Positions 16,955-25,901 of a stretch of 64,000 nucleotides of DNA are shown in pieces; position 1 is the first letter of the stretch; each line of letters opens with the position of its first letter. The DNA is from an uncultured Kiritimatiellota bacterium. Its GTDB lineage: Bacteria; Verrucomicrobiota; Kiritimatiellia; RFP12; UBA1067. Position numbers and translations under genes: made by a program. Location of the stretch: assembly GCA_934667425.1 (NCBI GenBank), contig CAKULV010000001.1, positions 1 to 64,000 on the forward strand, given 5' to 3'. A model generated the notes under the pieces. The model was not told the DNA's origin. It was given only the letters and a program-made list of their open reading frames with translations, and did no database searches.

Positions 16955-18490
16955 ATGAAATATGCGCGTCTTGTCTCGAGGAACAATCTTTTAGTGTTTG
17001 CGCTCCTTGTCTGCTGCTTCACTCTGTGGGGGCTGCTGAACAACATGACGGACAACCTTGTGCCGTCGTTCCAGCGCATATTCACGATGGATCAGTCCAG
17101 GGCCGGCCTCGTCCAGGTGGCGTTCTACGGGGCCTACGCCGTATTGGCGATCTTCGCCGCGATCTTGGCGGAGGAGTTCAGCTACCGCAAGGGGGTCCTG
17201 ATCGGGCTCTTCGTATATGTCGCCGGGGCTCTGCTATACATTCCCGCCTGCCTCGCGCAAAGCTTCGACATATACTTCATTGCGATCTTCATAGTTGCGG
17301 GCGGATGTTCCCTCCTGGAGACGACCTGCAACCCGTACGTCCTTTCGCTCGGCGACGAATCGACGGCCGTCAGGCGGCTCAACTTCGCGCAGATGTTCAA
17401 CCCGGTCGGGTCGATGGCCGGCATCGTCCTCGCCCAGCAGCTCATCCTGTCTCACCTCCACCCCGCGACGGCAGAGGCCCGTGCGCAAATGGACGACGCG
17501 GCGCGCCAGGCCATCATACACAACGAGCTGTTTTGGGTGTGTGCGCCGTATGTGGGACTGTGCGCCGTTGCCGCGCTCATATGGCTCATGTTCCTTTTCG
17601 CGAAGGACGACGGCGCGGCGCCTGCCTCTGGCGACAGGGCCGCGACGTTCAGGCGTGTCGGAGTGGCGGCGCTCTTCACCCTGACGCCGATTACCGTGCT
17701 TTATTTCCTTTTCCCCGACATGAACAAGATCGTCTGGGTGCTTCTTGGCTGTCTGGGGCCGCTCGCCTATGTCGTGTGCCAGCGTGAGTACCGAAAGATG
17801 CTTGTGACGCTCCTTGGCACACCGCGATACTGGATGGGCGTTGTGGCGCAGTTCTTCTACGTTGGGGTTCAGATTGCCGCATGGACGTGGCTGAACGTGT
17901 ATTGCCAGAAGGAGCTTGGCGTGACCCCTGCCGATGGGGCGACGTACTACACCATCGCGATCTCTCTCTTCATCGTCTGCCGCTGGGGCGCGACGTTCAT
18001 GATGAAATACATCGAGCCGGCGAAGATGATGGCCGTCTTTGCGGCGGGGGCGATCTTGTCGTGCCTCGGAGTGATGTACCTGCCGACACGCGTCTTCTGC
18101 ACGGTCGGCGGTCTCCCGTTTTCGGCGAACATCCTCTGCCTTGTCGCGATGAGCGGATTCATGTCGCTCATGTTCCCGACGATCTACGGACTTGCGCTTG
18201 GCGGCTTGGACCAGAAGGCGCTGAAGCTGGGAGCATCCGGCCTCATCATGGCGATTCTCGGAGGCGCGATCGTCACGCCGTGGATGGCGGACATAATCGG
18301 CAACCGGGATTCGGTGTGGTGTTCGCTTGTGCCGGGCTTCGCCACGGACTGGGATGTCGACCTCAAGCTGTGCCAAACTTCTCTGCGCGCGAGTTTCGTG
18401 GTCCCGGCGATCTGCTTTGCCGTGGTTGGCCTGTACGCGCTGTGCTTCATCGGGCGGAAAGGCCGAGAAGGCTCCCGCGCGGAGGATTGA
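16955..18490 (+). CDS. fucP: L-fucose:H+ symporter, MFS
   Basis: Predicted inner-membrane importer of L-fucose with 12 membrane segments, 511 residues. FucP-family signatures are visible: NNMTDNLVPSFQ carrying D33, and CSLLETTCNPYV carrying E122. These two acids have the same spacing as the proton- and sugar-coupling D46 and E135 of E. coli FucP, with a constant offset of 13. The protein is longer than E. coli FucP, with an extended loop around residues 170-190. It begins directly at its promoter with no ribosome site. The isomerase gene follows 63 bases later, so the two probably form a transport-and-entry pair for fucose from mucin or plant glycans. Confidence 0.88.
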   Translation: MKYARLVSRNNLLVFALLVCCFTLWGLLNNMTDNLVPSFQRIFTMDQSRAGLVQVAFYGAYAVLAIFAAILAEEFSYRKGVLIGLFVYVAGALLYIPACLAQSFDIYFIAIFIVAGGCSLLETTCNPYVLSLGDESTAVRRLNFAQMFNPVGSMAGIVLAQQLILSHLHPATAEARAQMDDAARQAIIHNELFWVCAPYVGLCAVAALIWLMFLFAKDDGAAPASGDRAATFRRVGVAALFTLTPITVLYFLFPDMNKIVWVLLGCLGPLAYVVCQREYRKMLVTLLGTPRYWMGVVAQFFYVGVQIAAWTWLNVYCQKELGVTPADGATYYTIAISLFIVCRWGATFMMKYIEPAKMMAVFAAGAILSCLGVMYLPTRVFCTVGGLPFSANILCLVAMSGFMSLMFPTIYGLALGGLDQKALKLGASGLIMAILGGAIVTPWMADIIGNRDSVWCSLVPGFATDWDVDLKLCQTSLRASFVVPAICFAVVGLYALCFIGRKGREGSRAED

Positions 18491-18553
18491 TACGGAGGTT
18501 CCCGCGCGTTCAGCGAATTTCACGATTAATCAAAAACAAGGAGATCATCAGTA

Positions 18554-20356
18554 ATGAACCAGACGGTATTCACCCACAACGGATTCCCCAAGGTCGGCAT
18601 CCGCCCGATCATCGACGGCCGCCGGCGCGGCGTGCGCGAGTCGCTCGAGGACCAGACCATGGAGATGGCCCAGGCGGCCGCGAAGCTCATCTCGGGCAGC
18701 CTCCGCTACCCGGACGGCTCGCCCGTCGAGTGCGTCATCGCCGACACGACGATCGGAGGGCGCTTCGAGGCCGCGATGTGCGCGAACAAGTTCCGCGACA
18801 ACAACGTCGGCGTCTCGCTCAGCGTGACCCCGTGCTGGTGCTACGGCACCGAGACGATGGACCTCGACCCGCAGATCCCGAAGGCCGTCTGGGGCTTCAA
18901 CGGCACGGAGCGCCCCGGCGCGGTCTATCTCGCCTGCATGCTCGCGGGCTACGCGCAGCGCGGCATGCCAGCCTACGGCATCTACGGCCGCGAGGTGCAG
19001 AACCGCGACGAGTCCGCGAAGATCCCGGCCGACGTCGCGGAGAAGATCCTGCGCTTCGCGAAGGCGGGCCTCGCCGTCGCGATGATGAAGGGCAAGAGCT
19101 ACCTCTCGATCGGCTCGTCCGCGATGGGCATCGCCGGCTCGTTCGTCGACGTCGACTTCATGCAGGACTACTTGGGGATCGCGCCGGAGAACATGGACGA
19201 GTGCGAGATCCTGCGCCGCATCGAGGAGGGCATCTACGACAAGGACGAGTACGAGCGCTGCATCAAGTGGATGCGCGCGAACCTCAAGGAGGGCAAGGAC
19301 TACAACCCGCCGAAGATCCAGAAGTCGCGCGAGGCGAAGGACCGCGACTGGGAGTTCATCGCGAAGATGGCGATCATCGTCCGCGACATGATGGCCGGCA
19401 ACCCGAAGCTGAAGGAAATGGGCTTCGGCGAGGAGGCCGTCGGCCGCAACGCGATCGCGGGCGGCTTCCAGGGCCAGCGCCAGTGGACGGACCACTGGCC
19501 GAACGGCGACGTCGCCGAGGTGATGTGCAACAGCTCGTTCGACTGGAACGGCCGGAAGATGCCGCAGGTCCTCGCGACGGAGAACGACTCCCTGAACGGC
19601 ATCTGCATGCTGCTCATGTGGCTTTTGACGAACAAGGCCTCGATGTTCGCCGACGTGCGCACGTACTGGTCGGACGCGGCGGTGAAGCGCGCGACGGGCA
19701 AGGGTCTGCCGAAGGACGCGAAGGCGGGCATCATCCACCTCCTCAACTCGGGTTCGTGCTGCCTCGACGCGGCGGGCGAGATGAAGGAGAAGGGCAAGAG
19801 CGTCTTCAAGAACTGGTGGGACGTCACGCAGAAGGACATCGATGCGACGCTGAAGGCGACGAAGTGGGTGCCGGCGGGCGTCGAGTACTTCCGGGGCGGC
19901 GGCTTCTCCAGCTCGTTCCTGACGCCGAAGGGGATGCCGCTCACGATGATCCGCATCTCGATCGTCAAGGGCCAGGGCCCCGTCCTCCAGATCGCAGAGG
20001 GCTGGTCGGTCGAGCTGGACGCGAAGCAGCAGAAGATCCTCATGGAGCGCACGAACCCGGAATGGCCGTGCACGTGGTTCACGCCGCGCCTCACGGGCAA
20101 GGGCTTCTTCAAGGATGTCTACTCCGTCATGAACGCCTGGGCGGCGAACCACGGCGCGATCGCCTACGGCCACATCGGCGCGGACCTCATAACGCTCGCC
20201 TCGATGCTCCGCATCCCGGTCGCGATGCACAACGTGCCGGAGGAGCTGGTCTTCCAGCCGCACTGCTGGGGGCTTTTCGGCGCGTCGGACGACCCGACGG
20301 GCGCGGACTATCGTGCCTGCAGGAACTTCGGGCCGCTCTACGCGACGAACCGGTAA
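18554..20356 (+). CDS. fucI: L-fucose isomerase
   Basis: Converts L-fucose to L-fuculose in the cytoplasm (and often D-arabinose to D-ribulose). The length of 600 residues is typical. Family motifs are clear: KVGIRPIIDGRRRGVRESLE near the N-terminus, SVTPCWCYGTETMDL, GFQGQRQWTDHWPNGD, and the catalytic metal-binding pair E322 (in VAEVMCNSSFDWNG) and D345 (in ATENDSLNG). An AAGGAG site lies nine bases before the ATG. Codon choice is strongly GC-ending, more so than in neighbours, suggesting high expression or a different origin. No fuculokinase or fuculose-phosphate aldolase gene is present in the window. Confidence 0.93.
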   Translation: MNQTVFTHNGFPKVGIRPIIDGRRRGVRESLEDQTMEMAQAAAKLISGSLRYPDGSPVECVIADTTIGGRFEAAMCANKFRDNNVGVSLSVTPCWCYGTETMDLDPQIPKAVWGFNGTERPGAVYLACMLAGYAQRGMPAYGIYGREVQNRDESAKIPADVAEKILRFAKAGLAVAMMKGKSYLSIGSSAMGIAGSFVDVDFMQDYLGIAPENMDECEILRRIEEGIYDKDEYERCIKWMRANLKEGKDYNPPKIQKSREAKDRDWEFIAKMAIIVRDMMAGNPKLKEMGFGEEAVGRNAIAGGFQGQRQWTDHWPNGDVAEVMCNSSFDWNGRKMPQVLATENDSLNGICMLLMWLLTNKASMFADVRTYWSDAAVKRATGKGLPKDAKAGIIHLLNSGSCCLDAAGEMKEKGKSVFKNWWDVTQKDIDATLKATKWVPAGVEYFRGGGFSSSFLTPKGMPLTMIRISIVKGQGPVLQIAEGWSVELDAKQQKILMERTNPEWPCTWFTPRLTGKGFFKDVYSVMNAWAANHGAIAYGHIGADLITLASMLRIPVAMHNVPEELVFQPHCWGLFGASDDPTGADYRACRNFGPLYATNR

Positions 20357-20393
20357 CTTGGCTTTGCATGATCCTGAAGTGAGGAGAATCCAT

Positions 20394-21725
20394 ATGGCGA
20401 GTCGCATGAAGTTGTGCGCCGCGGCAGCGCTTCTGCTGTTGGCGCTTGGTCTGAACGCTGCCGAGCCGCTGGGCTATGAGGTCGTTGCCGATCGCCCGAC
20501 GTGCGTATACCGTTGCGGGGAGACGGCCACGTTCACCGTGAAGATCACGGGCACGAACGGCATCCCAGTAAAGGTCGGCAAGGTCAAGGCGACGCTTGAC
20601 AACTTTGGTCCCAGGCAGATCGCCTCGGCCGAATGGGATCTTGCGTCCACGAATGTGTTCACCTTCGCCGGACGGCTCGACTCGCCTGGATTCCTCCGCA
20701 TACGCTTCTCGCCGTCGCCGTCCGGCAAGGGCACGAAGGTGTGGAGCGTGGCCTACGACCCCGAAAGGATCGTCAAGGGCAGCCCAAGCCCAGCGGATTT
20801 TGATGCCTATTGGGCGGGTGAGCGGGCGCGACTAAGGCGCGAAGTGCCACTCGATCCGCAGGTTACGCGTGTGCCGGAGCGATGCACGGACAAGTTCGAC
20901 TTCTTTCGGGTGTCGTTTGCCACATTCGGACGAAGGGTATATGGCTACCTTAGCGTGCCTACGGACAAGGCCAAGGCTCCGTTCCCGGTCGATTTCCAGG
21001 TGAACGCCGCCGGGTTCGGGGATTGGACAAACGACATGGAGGGGCGGCCAGACTCGATCTGCATGCGGATGAGCGTCTATCCGTTCGAGCCTGATTGGCG
21101 CTGGCGCGAGATGGGCCTCAGGCGGAAGTATGATGCCATGAACGATGAATGCAGGGGAAGATATGGATGCATCTATTCCTGTGCCGGCGTCACCGAATCG
21201 CGCGAGGCGTATTTCTTTCACCCTGTGCTGCTTGGCATTGACCGGTCGGTGGACTGGCTTGCGGAGCGTCCGGATGTTGACAGGTCGCGGTTCAGGTATG
21301 CGGGGACGTCTCAGGGCGGCGGGTTCGGGTTCTACCTGACGGGCCTCAACCGCGCATTTACCAGGGCCGCGTTCTATGTGCCGGCGATCACGGATACGAT
21401 GGGCTGTCTGAAGGGGCGGCAAAGCGGATGGCCGCAGATCGTGGAGAACAATTCAAAGACGGCTGCGGCCAAGTCGGCGGCAGAGCGGTGGGCCCCCTAT
21501 TTTGACGCGGCGAACTTTGCGTCGCGCATTGCGTGTCCGGTGCGCATAGCCGTTGGCTTTTCGGACACGACCTGCCCGCCGTGCGCGGTCTATGCGTCCT
21601 ACAACGAAATCAAGGTCGTGGACAAGGGAATCGTCCACGGCATCGGCATGACGCATTCGTGCTTTGGCCGGTTCTATGCGGAACTGGGTGCGTGGGTGCG
21701 CGGCGGCGGAGCCAAGAACCCCTGA
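20394..21725 (+). CDS. Secreted acetyl-xylan esterase/deacetylase, CE7 type
   Basis: Predicted exported alpha/beta-hydrolase removing acetyl groups from sugars, 443 residues. A signal peptide (MKLCAAAALLLLALGLNA) is followed by a ~110-residue beta domain and the AXE1/CE7 hydrolase fold. The likely triad is S306 in GTSQGG, D391 in GFSDTTCPP and H421 in GMTHS, close to the usual CE7 layout. A GAGGAGA site precedes the ATG at 20394. An earlier in-frame start inside fucI lacks a signal peptide and was discarded. Position behind fucP-fucI suggests that acetylated, fucose-containing glycans are broken down, but the sugar substrate cannot be read from sequence. Confidence 0.8.
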   Translation: MASRMKLCAAAALLLLALGLNAAEPLGYEVVADRPTCVYRCGETATFTVKITGTNGIPVKVGKVKATLDNFGPRQIASAEWDLASTNVFTFAGRLDSPGFLRIRFSPSPSGKGTKVWSVAYDPERIVKGSPSPADFDAYWAGERARLRREVPLDPQVTRVPERCTDKFDFFRVSFATFGRRVYGYLSVPTDKAKAPFPVDFQVNAAGFGDWTNDMEGRPDSICMRMSVYPFEPDWRWREMGLRRKYDAMNDECRGRYGCIYSCAGVTESREAYFFHPVLLGIDRSVDWLAERPDVDRSRFRYAGTSQGGGFGFYLTGLNRAFTRAAFYVPAITDTMGCLKGRQSGWPQIVENNSKTAAAKSAAERWAPYFDAANFASRIACPVRIAVGFSDTTCPPCAVYASYNEIKVVDKGIVHGIGMTHSCFGRFYAELGAWVRGGGAKNP

Positions 21726-21855
21726 CCCCGTTGGGTTCTGCGCCTCTGCTGGAGTGTGCCGAAGACTTTTGCAAAATCCACCCTCTACCATGAGTTAACC
21801 GCTCGATCTGACGGCGTTCGGCGGAACGCGGCGTAATTCGCGCAGACTTTCGTCG

Positions 21856-21890
21856 AATTACAAAATCAGGTCTGACCTGATTTTGTAATT
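21856..21890. repeat. 16-bp perfect inverted repeat
   Basis: AATTACAAAATCAGGT and its exact complement are separated by three bases (CTG). The stem is AT-rich and ends in TTTTGTAATT, so it could act as a terminator in either direction or as a protein-binding palindrome. Confidence 0.6.
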
Positions 21891-21992
21891 CTGGAAACCC
21901 ATCCGAGGCTCGCGAGCCGTACGCAGGCATGCGTATTTTGCTTGAAAATCGGCCAATCTTCTGCGTCAACACGGATTGAGGGTGGATAGAAA

Positions 21993-22048
21993 CCGCTCTC
22001 ACTTTTTGCAAAAAGTGAGAGCGGGGAGATCGTGAAAATGAAATTGGC
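21993..22048. repeat. 32-bp palindromic dispersed repeat, copy 1
   Basis: A perfect loopless palindrome of 32 bp (CCGCTCTCACTTTTTG and its exact complement, 21993-22024), followed by a GATCGTGAAAATGAAAT flank. The same palindrome with a nearly identical flank occurs at 54950-55010, 33 kb away. Confidence 0.75.
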
Positions 22049-22196
22049 AATCGAATGCCCCGCACGGAGGCACATATCTCCGAGACGAAGCCGTGCAGTG
22101 TGCGGAGTGGCGGCGATGTGTGGGGCGATGGTTTTCGGATTGCCAAAAACCGGCGAATTTTGGCTGCGCCTGAGAAGATGCGCAATGGATATTTCG

Positions 22197-22235
22197 ATAT
22201 CGCTACTTGAATATCGCTACGCAAGGTGCTATAAT
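22197..22235 (+). promoter_or_regulatory. adhE promoter with a direct-repeat operator candidate
   Basis: TTGAAT (22207-22212), a 17-bp spacer and an extended -10 TGCTATAAT (TATAAT 22230-22235). Two copies of ATATCGCTAC at 22197-22206 and 22211-22220, 14 bases apart, overlap the -35 box and could bind a regulator. Confidence 0.6.
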
Positions 22236-22296
22236 ACGCACCCGTTTCTCCGGTTAGTGTTTACGGGGAATGTGAAACAAACGAAAGAAGAAAGAC

Positions 22297-24936
22297 ATGA
22301 GCACAGAAGCAATCGGCGCTCCAGCAGTGGAGAATCCAGTCGCAGACCTTGAGGAGACGTTGAAGAGGGTGCGCGCAGCGCAGCGCAAGTACGCCTCCTA
22401 CTCCCAGGAGCAGGTCGATGCGATATTCGCCGCCGCAGCTCTCGCGGCGAACCGCCAGCGCATTCCCTTGGCGAAGATGGCCGTCGCCGAGACGGGCATG
22501 GGCATCGTAGAGGACAAGGTGATCAAGAACCACTACGCGGCGGAATACATCTACAACACCTACAAGAATGAGAAGACGTGCGGCGTGATCGAGCGCGATG
22601 AGGCGATGGGAATCGAAAAGATCGCCGAGCCTGTTGGCGTGATCGGGGCCGTGATCCCCACGACGAACCCGACCTCCACGGCGATCTTCAAGACGCTTCT
22701 CGCGCTGAAGACGCGCAACGGCATCGTGATCAGCCCGCATCCGCGGGCCAAGGACTGCACGATCGCGGCGGCGAAGACCGTCCTCGACGCTGCGGTCGCG
22801 GCTGGCGCCCCGGAGGAAATCATAGGATGGATCGCGCAGCCCTCTCTCCCGAAGACGAACCTCCTAATGAAGGAGGCCGACATCATCCTCGCTACGGGAG
22901 GCCCGGGCATGGTCAAGGCGGCATACAGCTCCGGCACGCCCGCGATCGGCGTCGGCGCGGGCAACGCGGCGGCGATCATAGATCCGTCGGCGGATATCAT
23001 CAACGCCGTAAACTCGATAATCCACTCCAAGACCTTCGACAACGGCATGATATGCGCGACGGAGCAGACGGTCATAGCCGACCAGGAGATCTACGACCTC
23101 GTCAAGGACGAGTTCACGAAGCGCGGTTGCTATTTCCTGAACGACAAGGAAAGGGATCTCATCCGGAAGACGATGCTCCTCAACGGAGCTCTCAACGCGA
23201 AGATCGTCGGCCAGCACCCTGTCGCAATCGCCAAGATGGCGGGCTTCGAGGTTCCGGATGACACGAAGGTCCTGATCGGGGAGGCGACATCGACGGATGC
23301 GAGCGAGGCGTTCGGACACGAGAAGCTGACGACGATCCTCGGAATGTACAAGTCGAGGGACTTCGATGACGCGCTCGACATCGCTGAGGCGCTGCTCGTC
23401 AACAACGGCGGCCTCGGCCACACGTCCGTCCTGTGGATCGACGAACTGAACGAGCGCGCGAAGCTCGACAAGTTCGCCGCCCGCATGAAGACTTGCCGCC
23501 TCATCGTCAACTCGCCCTCGTCGCTCGGCGGCATCGGCGACATATACAACTTCGCCCTCACGCCGTCCCTGACGCTCGGCTGCGGCAGCTGGGGCGGGAA
23601 CTCCGTCTCGGAGAACGTCGGCGTAAAACATCTCATCAACATAAAGACTATGGCCATTCGCAGGGAAAACATGTTGTGGTTCCGCGCGCCCGAAAAGGTG
23701 TACCAGAAGAAGGGGTGCCTCGCGGTGGCGCTCAGGGAGCTCGGTCAGGTGCTCGGCAAGAAGAAGGCGTTCATCGTGACGGACTCCTTCCTCTACTCGA
23801 ACGGCTACACGAAGCCGATAGAGAAGAGCCTTGAGGCCCAGGACATCATGTTCACCACGTTCTCGAACGTGGCGCCCGATCCTACCCTCGCCTGCGCGAA
23901 GGAGGGCGCGAAGCTCATGGCGGGCTTCAAGCCGGACGTCATCATCGCCATCGGCGGCGGCTCGGCGATGGACGCGGCGAAGATCATGTGGGTCCTCTAC
24001 GAGCATCCCGAGGTGGATTTCATGGACATGGCGATGCGCTTCATGGACATCCGCAAGCGCGTCTACACGTTCCCGAAGATGGGGGAGAAGGCGTACTTCA
24101 TCGCGATACCGACCTCGGCCGGGACCGGCTCTGAGGTGACGCCGTTCGCCGTCATCACCGACGAGAAGACGGGCGTGAAGTATCCGCTCGCCGACTACGA
24201 GCTGATGCCCGACATGGCGATCGTCGATGCCGACGTGCAGATGATGGCGCCTCCCGGGCTCACGAGCGCCTCGGGCATAGATGCCGTCTCGCACGCACTC
24301 GAGGCGTATGCCTCCATGCTTGCTACGGACTACACCGACGGCCTCGCGATCCGCGCACTCCAGACGATATTCAAGTACCTCCCCAAGTGCTACGACGCGG
24401 CGGTTGCGAAGAAGAAGGATCCGATCGCCCGCGAGAAGATGGCGAACGCCGCGACGATGGCCGGCATGGCCTTCGCCAACGCCTTCCTCGGCGTAATGCA
24501 CTCCATGGCCCACAAGCTCGGCGCGTTCCACCACATCCCCCACGGAATCGCGAACGCGCTGATGATGGAGGAGGTCCTCCGCTTCAACGCCGACCCGGTG
24601 CCGCGCAAGATGGGTACGTTCCCGCAGTACGACCATCCGCACACGCTTGAGCGCTATCTCGAGATCGCGGACGCGCTCGGCATCGAGGGCAAGACGAAGG
24701 GCGAGAAGTTCATGAACTTCCTTGCCGCGATCCGCGCGCTGCAGAGGCGCATAGGCATCAAGCCGACGATCCGCGACTACGTCCCGGACGAAAAGGACTT
24801 CCTCGCGCGTCTCGACGATATGACCGAGCAGGCGTTCGACGACCAGTGCACCGGCGCGAATCCGCGCTATCCGCTGATGAAGGAGATCAGGCAGATGTAC
24901 CTCAACGCCTACTACGGCAGGCACGAGACCGTGTGA
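22297..24936 (+). CDS. adhE: Bifunctional acetaldehyde-CoA/alcohol dehydrogenase
   Basis: Fermentative enzyme reducing acetyl-CoA to acetaldehyde and then ethanol, regenerating NAD+; 879 residues, the usual AdhE length. Residues 1-450 are the aldehyde dehydrogenase domain with the catalytic cysteine C253 in MICATEQ. Residues about 460-879 are the iron-dependent alcohol dehydrogenase, with GGGSAMDAAK for NADH, ATDYTDGLAIRA, and metal-binding histidines in HSMAHKLGAFHHIPHG. AdhE normally forms long filaments (spirosomes). Next to the fucose genes, a part in handling lactaldehyde from deoxysugars is conceivable but unproven. It has its own promoter and a GAAAGAAGAAAG leader. Confidence 0.95.
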   Translation: MSTEAIGAPAVENPVADLEETLKRVRAAQRKYASYSQEQVDAIFAAAALAANRQRIPLAKMAVAETGMGIVEDKVIKNHYAAEYIYNTYKNEKTCGVIERDEAMGIEKIAEPVGVIGAVIPTTNPTSTAIFKTLLALKTRNGIVISPHPRAKDCTIAAAKTVLDAAVAAGAPEEIIGWIAQPSLPKTNLLMKEADIILATGGPGMVKAAYSSGTPAIGVGAGNAAAIIDPSADIINAVNSIIHSKTFDNGMICATEQTVIADQEIYDLVKDEFTKRGCYFLNDKERDLIRKTMLLNGALNAKIVGQHPVAIAKMAGFEVPDDTKVLIGEATSTDASEAFGHEKLTTILGMYKSRDFDDALDIAEALLVNNGGLGHTSVLWIDELNERAKLDKFAARMKTCRLIVNSPSSLGGIGDIYNFALTPSLTLGCGSWGGNSVSENVGVKHLINIKTMAIRRENMLWFRAPEKVYQKKGCLAVALRELGQVLGKKKAFIVTDSFLYSNGYTKPIEKSLEAQDIMFTTFSNVAPDPTLACAKEGAKLMAGFKPDVIIAIGGGSAMDAAKIMWVLYEHPEVDFMDMAMRFMDIRKRVYTFPKMGEKAYFIAIPTSAGTGSEVTPFAVITDEKTGVKYPLADYELMPDMAIVDADVQMMAPPGLTSASGIDAVSHALEAYASMLATDYTDGLAIRALQTIFKYLPKCYDAAVAKKKDPIAREKMANAATMAGMAFANAFLGVMHSMAHKLGAFHHIPHGIANALMMEEVLRFNADPVPRKMGTFPQYDHPHTLERYLEIADALGIEGKTKGEKFMNFLAAIRALQRRIGIKPTIRDYVPDEKDFLARLDDMTEQAFDDQCTGANPRYPLMKEIRQMYLNAYYGRHETV

Positions 24937-25036
24937 GAGAATTCCTATATTCGGTTTCCCGGTCCTCAAGGCTGCGACCACATCAGGAGGTTCGGAAAAC
25001 TGAACGACCGAGCAAAGAATCAAAAGGATGTAAACG

Positions 25037-25858
25037 ATGAAAAAGGCAGTTTCCAAATCAACGAACAAGGCGAACCAGGCGGCCGGACGAAAGGCCGACA
25101 AGTCGAAGCGGGCCTCCAATGTCCTGCAGGAGCGCACCGACAAGGTGATCGTCCGCGACAAGGACACGGTCCTCAAGATCTTCGGCCCCAGCTATAAGGT
25201 CTCGCTCATACTGAACGAGGCGATGAACGAGGCGCGCGCCGCCGAGACGGGTCTGCCCGTCGCGAAGGTGCTGGAGGTCATGAAGCTCCGCGACCACTGG
25301 TGCATCCGCCGCGAGTATGTCGATGGCGAGACGCTCGCCGACGTGATGGCGAAGGACCGGCGCAACCTCGCGAAGTACCTCAAGGAGTTCGTCGCGATCC
25401 AGTGCCAGATCTTCGCGAAGACATCGGACCGCATGGGCAACCTCGCGGACAAGCTCGACAAGCAGATCTCGGCCTCGCCGGTCGAGAAGGTGACGCGCTA
25501 CGACCTGCACATGAAGCTGCAGAGCTTCGCGCGCGGCACGGCCCTCTGCCACGGCGACTTCAATCCGTCGAACGTCATCATCACCCCCAAGGGCGACTGG
25601 CGCGTCATCGACTGGGCGCACGTGCGCCTCGGCGACCCGTGCGCCGACGTCGCGCGCACCTATCTCCTCTTCTGGCTCTCCGGCCACGTGGCGGCGGCCG
25701 AGAAGTACATGGAGCTCGCGTGCGAGGCCTTGAAGGTGCCGCTCCACGAGGTGCAGAAATGGCTGCCAATCGTCGCCGCCGCCGAGGCGAGCCGCGAGCA
25801 GTCCCCGAAGAACCGCGACCTCCTTCTCCACTGGGCGAGCGTCGTCGACATCGAATAG
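25037..25858 (+). CDS. APH/choline-kinase-fold phosphotransferase
   Basis: A 273-residue small-molecule kinase-like protein of the aminoglycoside phosphotransferase superfamily. The catalytic HGDFNPSN motif (H172, D174, N179) and the metal-binding D192 in VIDWAH are intact, and DPCADVARTY follows as usual. A basic, lysine-rich tail of about 30 residues precedes the fold. The phosphate acceptor is unknown. Many family members act on sugars or amino alcohols rather than antibiotics, so no resistance role is implied. It follows adhE after about 100 bases, with an AAAAGGA ribosome site. Confidence 0.75.
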   Translation: MKKAVSKSTNKANQAAGRKADKSKRASNVLQERTDKVIVRDKDTVLKIFGPSYKVSLILNEAMNEARAAETGLPVAKVLEVMKLRDHWCIRREYVDGETLADVMAKDRRNLAKYLKEFVAIQCQIFAKTSDRMGNLADKLDKQISASPVEKVTRYDLHMKLQSFARGTALCHGDFNPSNVIITPKGDWRVIDWAHVRLGDPCADVARTYLLFWLSGHVAAAEKYMELACEALKVPLHEVQKWLPIVAAAEASREQSPKNRDLLLHWASVVDIE

Positions 25859-25901
25859 TCGCCGGTCGGAGCCTTTCCCACTGACGGTGCGCGGACAAGC
25901 C

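Larger units (their letters stand above)
21726..22206. other. Intergenic region with palindromes, upstream of adhE
   Basis: No gene is supported in about 480 bases. The region holds two near-perfect palindromes, listed separately, and the promoter of adhE at its right end. Short open frames here do not resemble proteins. Confidence 0.6.

Noticed and set aside
17881..20382. An 833-codon plus-strand frame overlapping fucP and fucI
   Set aside because: It is a shifted-frame shadow of fucP and fucI; both of those have conserved catalytic residues and proper starts.
25037..25858. Aminoglycoside resistance gene
   Set aside because: Only the general APH-fold motifs are present; the setting is metabolic and nothing points to antibiotic substrates.
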